Assembly: GCA_044224515.1 (NCBI GenBank)
Contig: JBGAKH010000001.1
Location: 248,001-312,000, forward strand
DNA from: JBBATK01 sp044224515
Lineage (GTDB): Bacteria > Bacteroidota > Ignavibacteria > Kapaibacteriales > NICIL-2
Reading direction: 5' to 3'
DNA length: 64,000 nt
In this document: positions 24,885 to 34,461 of the stretch, one piece after another
How positions within the stretch are numbered: the first letter of the stretch is position 1
Layout of the letters: each line of letters opens with the position of its first letter
Program-made: the position numbers and the translations under genes
The notes under the pieces: model-generated
Databases searched by the model: none
What the model was told of the DNA's origin: nothing
What the model saw: only the letters and a program-made list of their open reading frames with translations

Positions 24885-27800
24885 CTAGTGACTTTGTTCG
24901 TTGCCTTGCACTTCGTCTTCAATATCTTCACATTCATATTCACGATGTCGACGTCCACCGCCACCGGAAGCTTTTTCTTCGCCATTAGCAAGAGCTTTTA
25001 GCGCACGTTGTTCCAATGTAGCGCGTTGTGCTCTATCACGGTCACGGAGTTGACGATCGGTATCTACGTCGAAATAGCGACGTCCATCCACATAGGTTTG
25101 AAGTACGCGCGACATATTCGAAAGCGGATTTGCACTCCACAACACCAAGTCTGCTTGTTTTCCAACCTCAATCGAACCGGTGATACCGTCAACACCAAGT
25201 TGTATTGCCGGATTAATCGTACACATCTTAAGGGCTTCTTCTTGGCTTACGCCGCCATACTTCACAGCCTTGGCTGACTCTTGGTTCAAGCGTCGTGCCA
25301 TTTCTGCATCGTCGGAATTTACCGAGGTTACAACTCCTTGCTCATGCAAGATGCCTGTGTTTTGGGGTATTGCGTCAAACACTTCATATTTATACGCCCA
25401 CCAATCTGAGAACGATGAAGCACTTGCTCCGTGTTCTTTCATTTCACGTGCGAGTTTGTAGCCTTCGAGTATGTGCGTGAAGGTTTTTACTTTGAAGTTG
25501 AAGTCTTCAGCCAATCGCATGAGCATGAGAATCTCGCTTTGTACATACGAATGGCAGTGAATGAATCGTTGACCTTTCATGATCTCTAGCAAGGTCTCCA
25601 ATTGAAGATCCTTACGAACCGGCATACCCGATTTTTCAGCGTTGCTGCGTTGTCGCTCATATTCAAGCGCAGAGCGGAAGCCATCGCGCATGATTTCATC
25701 CACACCCATACGAGTTTGAGGGTATCTGACCGTGAACCGATCACCCCAGTTCGATTGTTTGACATTCTCACCTAAAGCAAACTTTATGGTTCCGGCAGCT
25801 TCCTGAAACTTCAATCCATCAGCGTCAGCACCCCAACGAAGTTTAATGAGCTGTAGTTGACCCCCAATCGGATTCGCCGAACCATGAAGCAAATGCGAAG
25901 ACGTTACCCCACCGCTTAGCTGGCGGTATATGTTAATGTCATCCGGAAACAACACGTCTCCAATACGAACTTCGGCTGTTATCGCATGCGTACCTTCATT
26001 AACACCTTGTTCAATCGCTATATGGGAGTGTTCGTCGATGATGCCCGGACTGATATGTTTTGAACTGGCATCAATTGTCGTGTCACCGCCCGACAAATTT
26101 TTCCCAACAGCTACAATTTTTCCGGCCTTGATCAACACATCGCAAGCTTCTAGTACTCCGTCCTTTGCACAAGTCCAAACCGTTGCATTTTTGAAAAGTA
26201 CCGATTGTTGACGTGGTGTTTGGTCAAAACCAAAAGCAGTATTGGGGTAACGTACAGCTAGCGAGCGCTCCGGAGCTTTCTTTAGATCTTTGTCTTTGGC
26301 TGCCGAAGTAGCGCCGATAGCGCTGTCGCGTCGTGCCGTCCAGTTCACCAAACGTCCATCACTCAGAAGAGCTGTTCCGAGAGCTGAAGTGCTATCGATC
26401 TCGCCACTAAAACGAATTTGCCCAACTAAGCCAATACTGTCGCCCGATAGTTTGAAACTAATGCGGCGTCCACTCAAGGCAAGACTAGCACCAAGATTTG
26501 CACTGTCGCGTTTCGCTGTGATAGAAGGAGATTCTGCTTTTGCATCAAGAGTTATGGTGAAGGGCCGTAACACCGATTCCGGCTTTACCGTCCAATGTCC
26601 TCTACAATCAACTTCCGCTGTCTTTGAGTACTGGAATTCGTCACCGGCAACGAACACTGAGCGAATCTGTGTTTCATCCCCAAACAACTCGGCATCACAA
26701 AGAACCAGATTGGCATAGTATCCCGCAGCGACTTTGCCTACTTGGTCCGCGAGTCCCACGTACTCTGCAGGACGTGTCGTTAGTGCTGCGAGAGCAACAT
26801 CGCTTTTTAAACCATGGCGAACAGCTTTGCGAACGTTTTTTAGGAACTCATCTTTTGATTTCAACTGGTGCGTAGTAAACGCAAACACCAAACCAACTGA
26901 GTCGCATCGCTGAGCGTTCTCGGGTGCTGCGTCCCAGTGTAGAAGATCATCATACGCAATATCGAGCGCGCGTTCTGTTGAACTCACATCCGGTACGGCC
27001 GGAAAGGACACAGGCAGAATAAGTTTTGGCTTGAAGGCTAGCAGAGAGTTAAGGCGTCGGTACTCATAACCATTGCCTTCGTACAAAGCGTTCATTTTAA
27101 ACTCGTCGGCAATCTTATGCGCCCTTAAAATGCTATGTTCGTTCTCCGTTTCAAAGATGAAAAGCTGATGCTTCTTTATCGAAGAAGAAAGAGCTTCCAA
27201 GCTGACATTTGTCTCCGGCTTGGTCAAAGCATGGTTACGAGAAAACGCTTCCTGAGCCGATGAATACCACTCTGCATCATTCATGGCTTGACGGATAAGT
27301 GCAATGGATCCCATCATCGAGCTCGGGTACGGCGTCTTCGAACTTCCCTTGCGAAAGGAAATCCACTGCGCGACGTCTGTAGCCAGCGTGATTTCGTGCG
27401 TACTTCCTTGCTTCGCCAAGACCACCGCTGAGTTTCCACGAAAGATCCCGTCCATGGAATTGACATGCAAAGTAGTAAAGCCGGCACGACGAAACTCATC
27501 GGCAGTTTTGTCATCTAACTGACAGCTCTCTACGGCTCTCTGTTGCGGATTTACAGCCATGTTCCAGTAGTGCGCGACGTTGACCTTTGGCGTCGTCGGG
27601 CTATCACCGTCGTCATCAAATCCAATGGGTTTTTCCGCTTGTTTGGCTACCCCAATCCCTGCGTTGGAGTACGGCTCAACGAAACCGGCATAGCACCACA
27701 TTCCTTTGCAATCACGGATTGTTGCTCCGGCCGGTATACTTACGCTCTTGCCCGCGGCGAGAATCTTCGATCCCTGAAGGACTATAGAGGCGCCTTCGAT

Positions 27801-27971
27801 TTTCTCACCCGGTGCCGGCACAAGGGTACAATTAGTCAACACTAGGACCTTCTGAGTTTTGTCCCTTAAACCATCAACGTGGGTTGAGGTCTGCGTTTGA
27901 GCAGTTGCCAAGACAGAATAGACAAAAAACAGGATTGCTACGAGAGTAGCACGATTTCGCAGGATATTCAT
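24885..27971 (-). CDS. Secreted tandem amidohydrolase-family protein
   Basis: A 1028-residue protein with a signal peptide (ATLVAILFFVYSVLATAQ). It contains two amidohydrolase-like halves. The C-terminal half (about 590-1000) has metal-site motifs: IDEHSHIA, FIHCHSYVQSE, FTHILEGYK and TSVNSDDAEMARRL, plus the closing GSIEVGKQADLVLW. The N-terminal half (about 45-455) repeats the layout (GFVEPYSNAGIG; GKVAAGYYANLVLCD) but lacks the HxH ligands. The family includes imidazolonepropionase-like and prolidase-like enzymes; the substrate is not known. The tail is acidic and Gly-rich without a T9SS domain, suggesting a periplasmic location. Confidence 0.85.
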   Translation of the reverse strand: MNILRNRATLVAILFFVYSVLATAQTQTSTHVDGLRDKTQKVLVLTNCTLVPAPGEKIEGASIVLQGSKILAAGKSVSIPAGATIRDCKGMWCYAGFVEPYSNAGIGVAKQAEKPIGFDDDGDSPTTPKVNVAHYWNMAVNPQQRAVESCQLDDKTADEFRRAGFTTLHVNSMDGIFRGNSAVVLAKQGSTHEITLATDVAQWISFRKGSSKTPYPSSMMGSIALIRQAMNDAEWYSSAQEAFSRNHALTKPETNVSLEALSSSIKKHQLFIFETENEHSILRAHKIADEFKMNALYEGNGYEYRRLNSLLAFKPKLILPVSFPAVPDVSSTERALDIAYDDLLHWDAAPENAQRCDSVGLVFAFTTHQLKSKDEFLKNVRKAVRHGLKSDVALAALTTRPAEYVGLADQVGKVAAGYYANLVLCDAELFGDETQIRSVFVAGDEFQYSKTAEVDCRGHWTVKPESVLRPFTITLDAKAESPSITAKRDSANLGASLALSGRRISFKLSGDSIGLVGQIRFSGEIDSTSALGTALLSDGRLVNWTARRDSAIGATSAAKDKDLKKAPERSLAVRYPNTAFGFDQTPRQQSVLFKNATVWTCAKDGVLEACDVLIKAGKIVAVGKNLSGGDTTIDASSKHISPGIIDEHSHIAIEQGVNEGTHAITAEVRIGDVLFPDDINIYRQLSGGVTSSHLLHGSANPIGGQLQLIKLRWGADADGLKFQEAAGTIKFALGENVKQSNWGDRFTVRYPQTRMGVDEIMRDGFRSALEYERQRSNAEKSGMPVRKDLQLETLLEIMKGQRFIHCHSYVQSEILMLMRLAEDFNFKVKTFTHILEGYKLAREMKEHGASASSFSDWWAYKYEVFDAIPQNTGILHEQGVVTSVNSDDAEMARRLNQESAKAVKYGGVSQEEALKMCTINPAIQLGVDGITGSIEVGKQADLVLWSANPLSNMSRVLQTYVDGRRYFDVDTDRQLRDRDRAQRATLEQRALKALANGEEKASGGGGRRHREYECEDIEDEVQGNEQSH

Positions 27972-28890
27972 AGTTCGCCGCAGTAGAGTTGACCCTCAAA
28001 ATACAACACAGCTCCATTTAGGGAAGGATTGTGGAAATCTCCTTTGAACACTTAACACAATAGACGGACCTTGACCAGGTTAAGCGGAGTGTAGATTCCA
28101 ATCATGTACGTTCATCATGCCTGCTTGCATGCATACTTCCTGCAAGTATTCGGATAGCTAAACATCAGCCCTGCTCTCCGCTTCAAATCGGATGTGTTAA
28201 CCGACTGTAGTCGGGCTGTGCATAAACAACGCACGATGTTGAGCAGCACTTCCGGGTTACAACTATGCTTATTTGTTCTCTGTTTAGCTTCATTGTATCG
28301 TCGATTAGTACGGTAACACTGCAATGTTTGGAGTGCATGCAGCGCAAAAACCGCTTCTACTCGCCTGAAGCGCTTCAATCACCAACCGTCCTAAAGCACT
28401 TCATTCTCCATGTCCATGAGCTGAGTCGATAAGAGCACAACACATCACGAGGACTTCGCCGCTACTTCATCTTTTCATCACATCCTTACACGTCAACACA
28501 CATAACTAGAATCGCAAAACCGACGCATCTGTATATTTACCAAGCTCTTATGCGCCTTTACCCCTCACTTCCGGCATGTACATGATTAAAGCGAAGTCTT
28601 TCACTGTGTGTTAGAGCCAAAGCCGAGCGATGATGCAAAGGAGATGCAAAGAAGAACAGATGTGACATCATGGAACATCATACGCAACGATTTCCTGTCT
28701 GAATTGGTTGGCTCGAACGAGGGCACAAATCCACCCCACTGTTGTTCAAACACGTGCTTTTTCTTTCCTAATTCACATTTTTCTCGTAACTTGCTGGTCT
28801 TAGTGATGCACGTACCCCACATCTGCGCAAGGCAGAGGGTGGCGAATGTTGCACAAAAGAATTTTGTTTCATCTTTTGTAGCGTGGTACA
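27972..28890. other. 919-bp non-coding stretch between amidohydrolase and rpsD
   Basis: No frame here looks like a real gene. The only structure I can support is a hairpin at 28817-28842, about 48 bp before rpsD. The remaining 840 bp have no recognised RNA family, promoter or repeat. Confidence 0.5.
28817..28842 (+). promoter_or_regulatory. Hairpin in the rpsD leader
   Basis: CCAC-TCTGC pairs with GCAGA-GTGG (9 bp) across a small internal loop and a GCAAG loop. It is 48 bp upstream of the rpsD start, where S4 autoregulation could act, but no known S4 leader motif is recognised. Confidence 0.35.
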
Positions 28891-29493
28891 ATGAATTATA
28901 CCGGAGCTAAAGTCCGTATTTCCCGCAAGCTCGGTTTCTCGACGACACCGAAGTCTCGCAAAGTCATGGACCGTAAGGGTTATCCCCCGGGACAGCATGG
29001 CAATTCCAAGAAGCGTAACAAGCAATCCGACTACGGAAAGCAGCTGTTCGAAAAGCAGCGTTTACGCCTTCAATACAATATTCACGAGCGCCAGATGACC
29101 AACTACATGGCTGAAGCTTCTCGTCTTGGCGGTAACGCCGGAGAGAACTTGGTTCAGCTGTTGGAATCACGTTTGGACGCATTAGTCTTCCGTGCAGGTC
29201 TTGCACGCAGTATGTACGCAGCTCGCCAATATGTGCGTCACGGCCATATTGAAGTCGATGGTAAGAAGGTAGATATTCCTTCCTACAAAGTCAAGCCGAA
29301 TCAACTCATTCAGGTGCGTGAAAAGAGCCGTAAAATGGAATGCTTCCTCGAAGCGATCCGTACAGCCGGTAACATTCCTTACCTTGAAATCTCCAAAGCT
29401 GATCTTTCTGCGAAGTTCTTGTACATGCCGCCGCGCGAAGAAGTATCAATCGTTTGTGAAGTACCTCTCGTCGTTGAGTACTACTCACGATAA
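28891..29493 (+). CDS. rpsD: 30S ribosomal protein S4
   Basis: A 200-residue S4, an early 16S rRNA-binding assembly protein. It has the N-terminal segment YTGAKVRISRKLG and the S4 RNA-binding domain (SRLDALVFRAGLARSMYAARQYVRHGHIEVDGKKVDIPSYKVKPNQLIQVREKS, about 96-150). It starts MNYTGAK and lacks the zinc cysteines of C+ forms. It stands alone here, not in the rpsM-rpsK-rpsD-rpoA cluster, with a large upstream gap and its own terminator. No Shine-Dalgarno sequence is visible, which is common for ribosomal protein genes in Bacteroidota. Confidence 0.96.
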   Translation: MNYTGAKVRISRKLGFSTTPKSRKVMDRKGYPPGQHGNSKKRNKQSDYGKQLFEKQRLRLQYNIHERQMTNYMAEASRLGGNAGENLVQLLESRLDALVFRAGLARSMYAARQYVRHGHIEVDGKKVDIPSYKVKPNQLIQVREKSRKMECFLEAIRTAGNIPYLEISKADLSAKFLYMPPREEVSIVCEVPLVVEYYSR

Positions 29494-29526
29494 ACCGAGA
29501 AATCGCAGGTCAATTCGACGATCAAC

Positions 29527-29553
29527 AAAAACCCCGCATTCGCGGGGTTTTTT
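29527..29553 (+). terminator. Terminator of rpsD
   Basis: A GC-rich stem (ACCCCGC/GCGGGGT) with ATTC loop followed by six T. Confidence 0.93.
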
Positions 29554-29782
29554 GTTTGTGGAACGACGGTGATGGTTTTACCCAAGACAGTACCGGCCAC
29601 GAATCTGACAATGCATGGCGTGCGACAACGTCTCACTCACACAGTCTCGCACTGTACCGGGTTGAAGCAACCACCGTCTGAAATGATAGCTTGGTTGATT
29701 GCGCTTGGCTTCTGAAATTGCACGTTCATCGAGAGCATTCAGGGACAGCCCTTTCTTCTTTTTACTGCCATTGGTTTGACTC

Positions 29783-31960
29783 ATGGATCGACGTCAATTT
29801 TATCCCAAACCACCTGTTCAACGTACACCCTTTTCGTTTCGTCGCTGGCTTCCGTTGATGGCTATTGCATTGGGCATTGGTGTGTTGGCTGCGGCGGTTT
29901 ACGTCAAGCTCGCGATTATCGACAAACTCCCCTCTCTCGAGCAACTGGAAAACCCTCCACAAGAACTGGCGACCAGGGTATTGGACAGTGATGGAAATCT
30001 CATTGAAAATTTCTTCATCAAACGCAGGATGTATGTTCCCTATGATTCTATTGCCGGCAGTTTTTTTGATGCACTGATTTCGACGGAAGACCACGAGTTC
30101 TACAACCATTGGGGAGTTCATAGTTTTCGAATCGTCAAAGCAACCGTAAAGAATATATTCGCGGGTCGCGCCAAAGAAGGCGCTTCAACCATAACTCAGC
30201 AGCTGGCACGAAATCTCTATTTCACACAGGAACAAACAGTCAATCGCAAACTTCGAGAGGCGTTCACGGCCGTTCAAATTGAGAAGACCTATACAAAGCA
30301 TGAGATTCTTGAGATGTACGCCAATACCGTGAATTTTGGTCGAGGCGCGTACGGTATACAAGTGGCATCCCAAGTGTACTTTGCAAAACAACCAAAAGAC
30401 TTAAGTGTAGCTGAATGCGCATACCTTGTAGCTGTCCTCAAAGCGCCAACCAACTATGATGCCCGAGAGAATTACGACCGTGCCATCCGCCGTCGGAACA
30501 CCGTTCTCGCGTTGATGCGCGACAACAATTGTTTTGATCAAGCAGCCTTTGATCGCTACAGCGACGAGCAAATCAAACTCAATGAAAACGTTAGGACTGC
30601 TATTGGAACCGGCGATGCACCCCACTTCATTGAAATGATCCGAAAGAAGCTAAGCAGAGATGAACGTCTTAAGGGCTATGACCTCTATCGCGATGGGTTG
30701 ACAATTTATACCACGCTAAACTCTAGAATACAGCACTATGCGAACGAGGCTGTAAAAGAACAGTTGGCAGGATTTCAACAGGAGTTCGACAGATCTTGGT
30801 CGTGGAAAGGTCGACAAGAACTGCTTAATGCGATCCTTGAGCGCGCAGCCAAAGAATCGCGTCAGTACATCGGTGCTGAAACTGACTCGAAGAAAAAAAG
30901 TGCACTGCAGGAATTGCTGCGATCCCAACGGTTTATCGACTCAGTAAAGCGCGTCGTGACCACAGTCCAATGTGGTCTGACAGTTATAGAGCCGGCCACC
31001 GGTGCGATACGAGCCATGGTAGGTGCTTCTCCATTAAGCATGCAAGGTGTAAGCGGAGCGAAGTATTCTCTCAATCACTGCACCGAGGTGCGCCGCCAGC
31101 CGGGCTCTTCATTCAAACCATTTGTCTACGCGTCGGCAATTGCCACCAATCACCTGAGTCCTGAAAGTCTAGTTGAATCCGGACCATTCTCCTATAAGCT
31201 TTCGAGCGGTGACGTTTGGTCTCCGAAGGGAGCACGCGACCATGGTGGTCCTTTGAGTTTAACCACGGCATTGAAGTTCTCTGTCAACACTGTTGCCGCT
31301 CGCCTCATAACACAGTACACCAGTCCCGACAGAGTTGTGTCACTGGCTCGTCGCATGGGAATCAGCACTCCGATGGATCCCTTCCCGGCCCTCGCACTTG
31401 GCGTTGCGGAAGTCTATCCCATCGATATCACATCGGCCTATGGTACCCTGGTCAACCAGGGCATCTCTGTGCAACCGGTGGCGATCTTACGAATCGAAGA
31501 CCGTCACGGAACAGTGTTGTACGAAAACAAGTTGCCCTCAGGACCGGTTGACGCTCTGGACCCAAAAATCTGCTCGCAAATGGTGACCATGATGCGCGGC
31601 GTCGTGGACGGTGGGACCGCATCAACCGTTCGCAAGTACTTCCGCTACGACGCAGCCGGAAAAACCGGTACTACCAACGACTATGCTGACGCTTGGTTTG
31701 TGGGATTCACGCCGCAACTGGTTGCCGGTGTCTGGCTTGGCTTCGATGATCATCGAATAAAGTTTACCGGCACGTACGGAATGGGTGGCAAGGCTGCGGC
31801 ACCGATATGGGGACGACTCATGGGCAAGGTGTATAATGATCCACGGACCGGATACACGGAAAAGCTATTTCCTGCTCGGGACACTTCAATACGTCGTCTA
31901 GACCCAAGTCAGGCGGTCGAGGTACCCGACGACAGTATTCCGCCGAGTCCGAACCCCTGA
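29783..31960 (+). CDS. Penicillin-binding protein 1A family, bifunctional transglycosylase/transpeptidase
   Basis: A 725-residue class A PBP that polymerises and cross-links peptidoglycan. Domains in order: short cytosolic part, membrane anchor (about 22-42), GT51 glycosyltransferase with catalytic Glu102 in TEDHEFYNHWG and GASTITQQLARNLY, then the transpeptidase with SSFK (about 441), SVN (FSVNTVAARL) and KTGTTNDYADAW (about 626). The Pro-rich tail ends SIPPSPNP. No ribosome binding site is seen. It probably works with the monofunctional transglycosylase at 51.9 kb and the PBP4 at the start of the window. A strong bidirectional terminator follows. Confidence 0.95.
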   Translation: MDRRQFYPKPPVQRTPFSFRRWLPLMAIALGIGVLAAAVYVKLAIIDKLPSLEQLENPPQELATRVLDSDGNLIENFFIKRRMYVPYDSIAGSFFDALISTEDHEFYNHWGVHSFRIVKATVKNIFAGRAKEGASTITQQLARNLYFTQEQTVNRKLREAFTAVQIEKTYTKHEILEMYANTVNFGRGAYGIQVASQVYFAKQPKDLSVAECAYLVAVLKAPTNYDARENYDRAIRRRNTVLALMRDNNCFDQAAFDRYSDEQIKLNENVRTAIGTGDAPHFIEMIRKKLSRDERLKGYDLYRDGLTIYTTLNSRIQHYANEAVKEQLAGFQQEFDRSWSWKGRQELLNAILERAAKESRQYIGAETDSKKKSALQELLRSQRFIDSVKRVVTTVQCGLTVIEPATGAIRAMVGASPLSMQGVSGAKYSLNHCTEVRRQPGSSFKPFVYASAIATNHLSPESLVESGPFSYKLSSGDVWSPKGARDHGGPLSLTTALKFSVNTVAARLITQYTSPDRVVSLARRMGISTPMDPFPALALGVAEVYPIDITSAYGTLVNQGISVQPVAILRIEDRHGTVLYENKLPSGPVDALDPKICSQMVTMMRGVVDGGTASTVRKYFRYDAAGKTGTTNDYADAWFVGFTPQLVAGVWLGFDDHRIKFTGTYGMGGKAAAPIWGRLMGKVYNDPRTGYTEKLFPARDTSIRRLDPSQAVEVPDDSIPPSPNP

Positions 31961-31973
31961 CATTTGGGAATCA

Positions 31974-32012
31974 TTTTATCAAGCAAAGCGCTGAGCGCTT
32001 TGCTTGATAAAA
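31974..32012. terminator. Bidirectional terminator, 18-bp perfect stem
   Basis: 31974-31991 and 31995-32012 are perfect reverse complements around a TGA triloop, with AAAA/TTTT at the base. It lies between the convergent PBP1A and DUF1624 genes. Confidence 0.92.
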
Positions 32013-32041
32013 CATATAATGAGCAGTCGTGTCGTTTTTGC

Positions 32042-33199
32042 CTAGTGTGATAATGTCAATGAGGCCGGAATGAGGCAGAAGAGAAGGATTGCTCCGACAA
32101 GAACAACACGTAGAGCTCGGGCCGAGGCTTGAGGTTTCTGCTTTTTATACAGGTGCCAGTATCGACAAAGCACGTAGGTCAGAGCACTGATGAGCACATA
32201 GGCGACTGTATTTGCCATCCAACCCCAGCCATGCTGAGCCCATCCCTGCAAGGAGTAATTGCCTATATAGCCGTAGACCACAAAGAGGTGGAAAATGTAC
32301 ATAAACAGCGATTCCTGGCCGCAGAGCACTAAAAAGTCACCAACCTTTGTGTTCTCCAATAGTGAACGGAAAAGATAAAGGCTCATGAGTGCCATGACAA
32401 CGACGCTCAGTCTAAACAGACCATGGCCGAACGATAGGTGCCACCAATCCTGAGCTCCCGGAAAGTCGTGTGAGCTGCCCCTCAGAAAAATTACAACCAC
32501 ACACACCACCGCACTCGACAAGAGGGTCATCCGAGCGGCTCGGTCTTTGTTCGGAGACTGCATGAAGAGCCGAATAAGCAGCATGCCACTAAAGAAGTAC
32601 CCACTATACGGAACAACCGGAAACTTTGACGTTGGAACGCCACTAAGCGCGGCACTGACGATTGACGGACTCTGTTCAAAGAGATTCAAAGGAAGGACAA
32701 ACCATGCTGAGCCAAAACTTGCAATAGCCAGAGCTGCCGTAGTCAGAGTTCTTAGACGTGCTCCCGGTATTGCCAATGAGATGAGCAACGCGATCAACGA
32801 TGAAAATACGATGGCTTGAAGTACGTCACAATCAGCGAAGCGCTGGAATTCGATCGGGCTTGCATTAAGAAGTCGCTGCAACGAAAAAGCGGGCAAATGA
32901 AGCCAATATGCCAGTAGAAGTATATGCGAAAGGCGACGAAGATAGATCCATAAAGGTGCTTTGAAACTTCGGTAATCCTGCTCCTTTTTATCGAAAGCTA
33001 GCTGAAAACCAATACCTGCACAGAAGATGAAGGCGACAGCAACAAAGCCATTCGAGATGTCCAACCACTCAAAAGCCAGACCTGTTTTCAATGCTGGGTC
33101 CAGACAGATGTCAATGACATGTACTTCGATCATCCAAAGAACCGCGATTCCTCGTAAAAAGTCAATAAACGACAATCGAGTTTTAGGACTTGTCTCCAT
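32042..33199 (-). CDS. DUF1624 / heparan-alpha-glucosaminide N-acetyltransferase-like membrane protein
   Basis: A 385-residue protein with about ten membrane helices. It opens LSFIDFLRGIAVLWMIEVHVIDICLD, the RxxAVLxMxxxH motif of DUF1624/HGSNAT-type membrane acyltransferases, where the conserved His serves acyl transfer across the membrane. The acceptor in bacteria is usually unknown; cell-wall or surface sugars are plausible. It stands alone on the minus strand, convergent with PBP1A. Directly upstream, near 33292-33312, a 10-bp direct repeat may be a regulatory site. Confidence 0.82.
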   Translation of the reverse strand: METSPKTRLSFIDFLRGIAVLWMIEVHVIDICLDPALKTGLAFEWLDISNGFVAVAFIFCAGIGFQLAFDKKEQDYRSFKAPLWIYLRRLSHILLLAYWLHLPAFSLQRLLNASPIEFQRFADCDVLQAIVFSSLIALLISLAIPGARLRTLTTAALAIASFGSAWFVLPLNLFEQSPSIVSAALSGVPTSKFPVVPYSGYFFSGMLLIRLFMQSPNKDRAARMTLLSSAVVCVVVIFLRGSSHDFPGAQDWWHLSFGHGLFRLSVVVMALMSLYLFRSLLENTKVGDFLVLCGQESLFMYIFHLFVVYGYIGNYSLQGWAQHGWGWMANTVAYVLISALTYVLCRYWHLYKKQKPQASARALRVVLVGAILLFCLIPASLTLSH

Positions 33200-33291
33200 A
33201 CAACGTCATGCTCCTTGTTGGCTTAGGCTTTAGCTTGTTTTGCGCTCGGCAGATAGCTGAAAGATTCCTTTATTTTGGCCTCCGCTTGCGT

Positions 33292-33312
33292 TCAAACCGA
33301 GGTCAAACCGAG
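33292..33312. repeat. 10-bp direct repeat in a divergent promoter region
   Basis: TCAAACCGAG occurs twice, separated by one base (11-bp pitch, one helical turn). It lies between the divergent DUF1624 and DUF4834-like genes, a good place for an operator. Confidence 0.4.
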
Positions 33313-33425
33313 ATCAATTTGCGTTTTGATTGTTAATCTGCAAAATTTGGTCGTGTTATCAAGTCCCGGTTTTATGCTTTTCGAAATGGCTCATCAATAC
33401 TAATTTCGCGCACTTCTTCTCGCTT

Positions 33426-33653
33426 ATGGCCAAATTCATCCTCATACTTTTTGCACTTGTAACGCTGGTAATCGTGGCATCGAATATTGTGCTTGGATTC
33501 ATTAGACGACTCTTCGGCATTGCGCCATCGAATTCCGGTATCAAGGGACGAAGAAAACCGAATGAAGTTCAACAGACTGTCGTGTATCAAAAAGAAGGAG
33601 TCACGGTCTTACGAGGCGATGCACCCTCGCAGATGCCTCCACAAGAAGGCTAG
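33426..33653 (+). CDS. Small membrane protein, DUF4834-like
   Basis: 75 residues from ATG 33426. One N-terminal membrane helix (MAKFILILFALVTLVIVASNIVLGFI) is followed by RRLFG and a soluble tail (KGRRKPNEVQQTVVYQKEGVTVL). This resembles the short DUF4834 proteins of Bacteroidota, which have the same helix-RLLFG-tail layout; their role is unknown. A longer open frame upstream looks non-coding. No ribosome binding site is seen. Confidence 0.6.
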   Translation: MAKFILILFALVTLVIVASNIVLGFIRRLFGIAPSNSGIKGRRKPNEVQQTVVYQKEGVTVLRGDAPSQMPPQEG

Positions 33654-34461
33654 ACGATGAACTTTTTGTCCTAAGTATAAGCACAATAAGCACTTAGTAC
33701 TCTTGCGGCACATCCGGACCACTCCCCCGTTAGAAAGCCTGTGTCTTCGATAAAAACCCAGTTTTTCGACATTTTACGCGGTCATTGCGAGTGCGTAGTA
33801 CGTCTTTCCATGACAAAGCGACTCAGAACCTTTCATATAAGGTACATTAAGCGTTCACCTACCAATTGATGTTTGCACCGAATTGTCTGAAAATTTTCTG
33901 AGTGAAACTTCATCCAACGCACGCGAGAAGGCAGAAATCTCTGACGTACCTGATTTTTTTACGAGACTCATCTTCTTATTTATATAGACTTAAGTCTATT
34001 TTTCGGCAATAGAAATACTTTTTCTTCTTTTTTTTTGAGCAAGGTGAAACAGATTCCGTTCTCGATGATTATTGTCTTATGAAAGCACGAAAGACCTCCA
34101 AGAATTTTTTGTCTGTGTACAAAATTTCTTTGGCGGTCAGTTGTTTTTTAGCTAAAATGACCAAGATTTGCCCGGGGATTGCTTCGGCGAGAGTAAACGG
34201 CAACAGTATTGAAACGGCAACATTGGTTTAGGGCAGTATTGACGGTGTGGGATAGATCTGAGATCGAATTGAAATGGCTATGGTTTTCGTCGTGGGCCTT
34301 GAATCAAAAACTCATGCTCATATCGAGATGTAGTCCACCGCATACAGCATGATTTCTTCCGAAGATCATGTTCATGCAGATCGAGTTTGATTGATACGAA
34401 AGATAATAGTAGCAGTTATCAGTTTAATCACACGTTTTCATTCATTATTGGAGAGTGTACT
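33654..34461. other. 808-bp AT-rich non-coding region before the giant surface protein gene
   Basis: There is no plausible gene. It contains AT-rich tracts (about 33950-34050), a 16-bp perfect palindrome at 33984-33999 followed by TTTTT, and a repeated CAGTATTGA at about 34204 and 34234. It probably holds the promoter and a long leader for the downstream gene. No clear TAnnTTTG element was found near the start. Confidence 0.45.
33984..33999. promoter_or_regulatory. 16-bp perfect palindrome
   Basis: ATAGACTTAAGTCTAT is fully self-complementary, flanked by A/T-rich DNA and followed by TTTTT. It could be an operator for a dimeric regulator or a small terminator stem. The sequence alone does not decide. 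Confidence 0.4.

Noticed and set aside
28040..28085. Minus-strand ACCTGGTCAAGGTCCG resembling the SRP RNA apical core
   Set aside because: The GAAGGAAGCAGC part that should follow is absent and no long pairing flanks it.
28115..28378. 87-codon minus-strand frame in the long intergenic region
   Set aside because: Cys/Arg-rich composition unlike the genes here, no ribosome binding site, no recognisable domain.
28601..28910. Overlapping frames of about 100 codons on both strands upstream of rpsD
   Set aside because: Neither has protein-like composition or a start signal; they overlap each other and the rpsD start.
29578..29784. 68-codon minus-strand frame between rpsD and the PBP1A gene
   Set aside because: Its start overlaps the PBP1A start, leaving no room for promoter or ribosome binding site, and the composition is not protein-like beyond a short Lys run.
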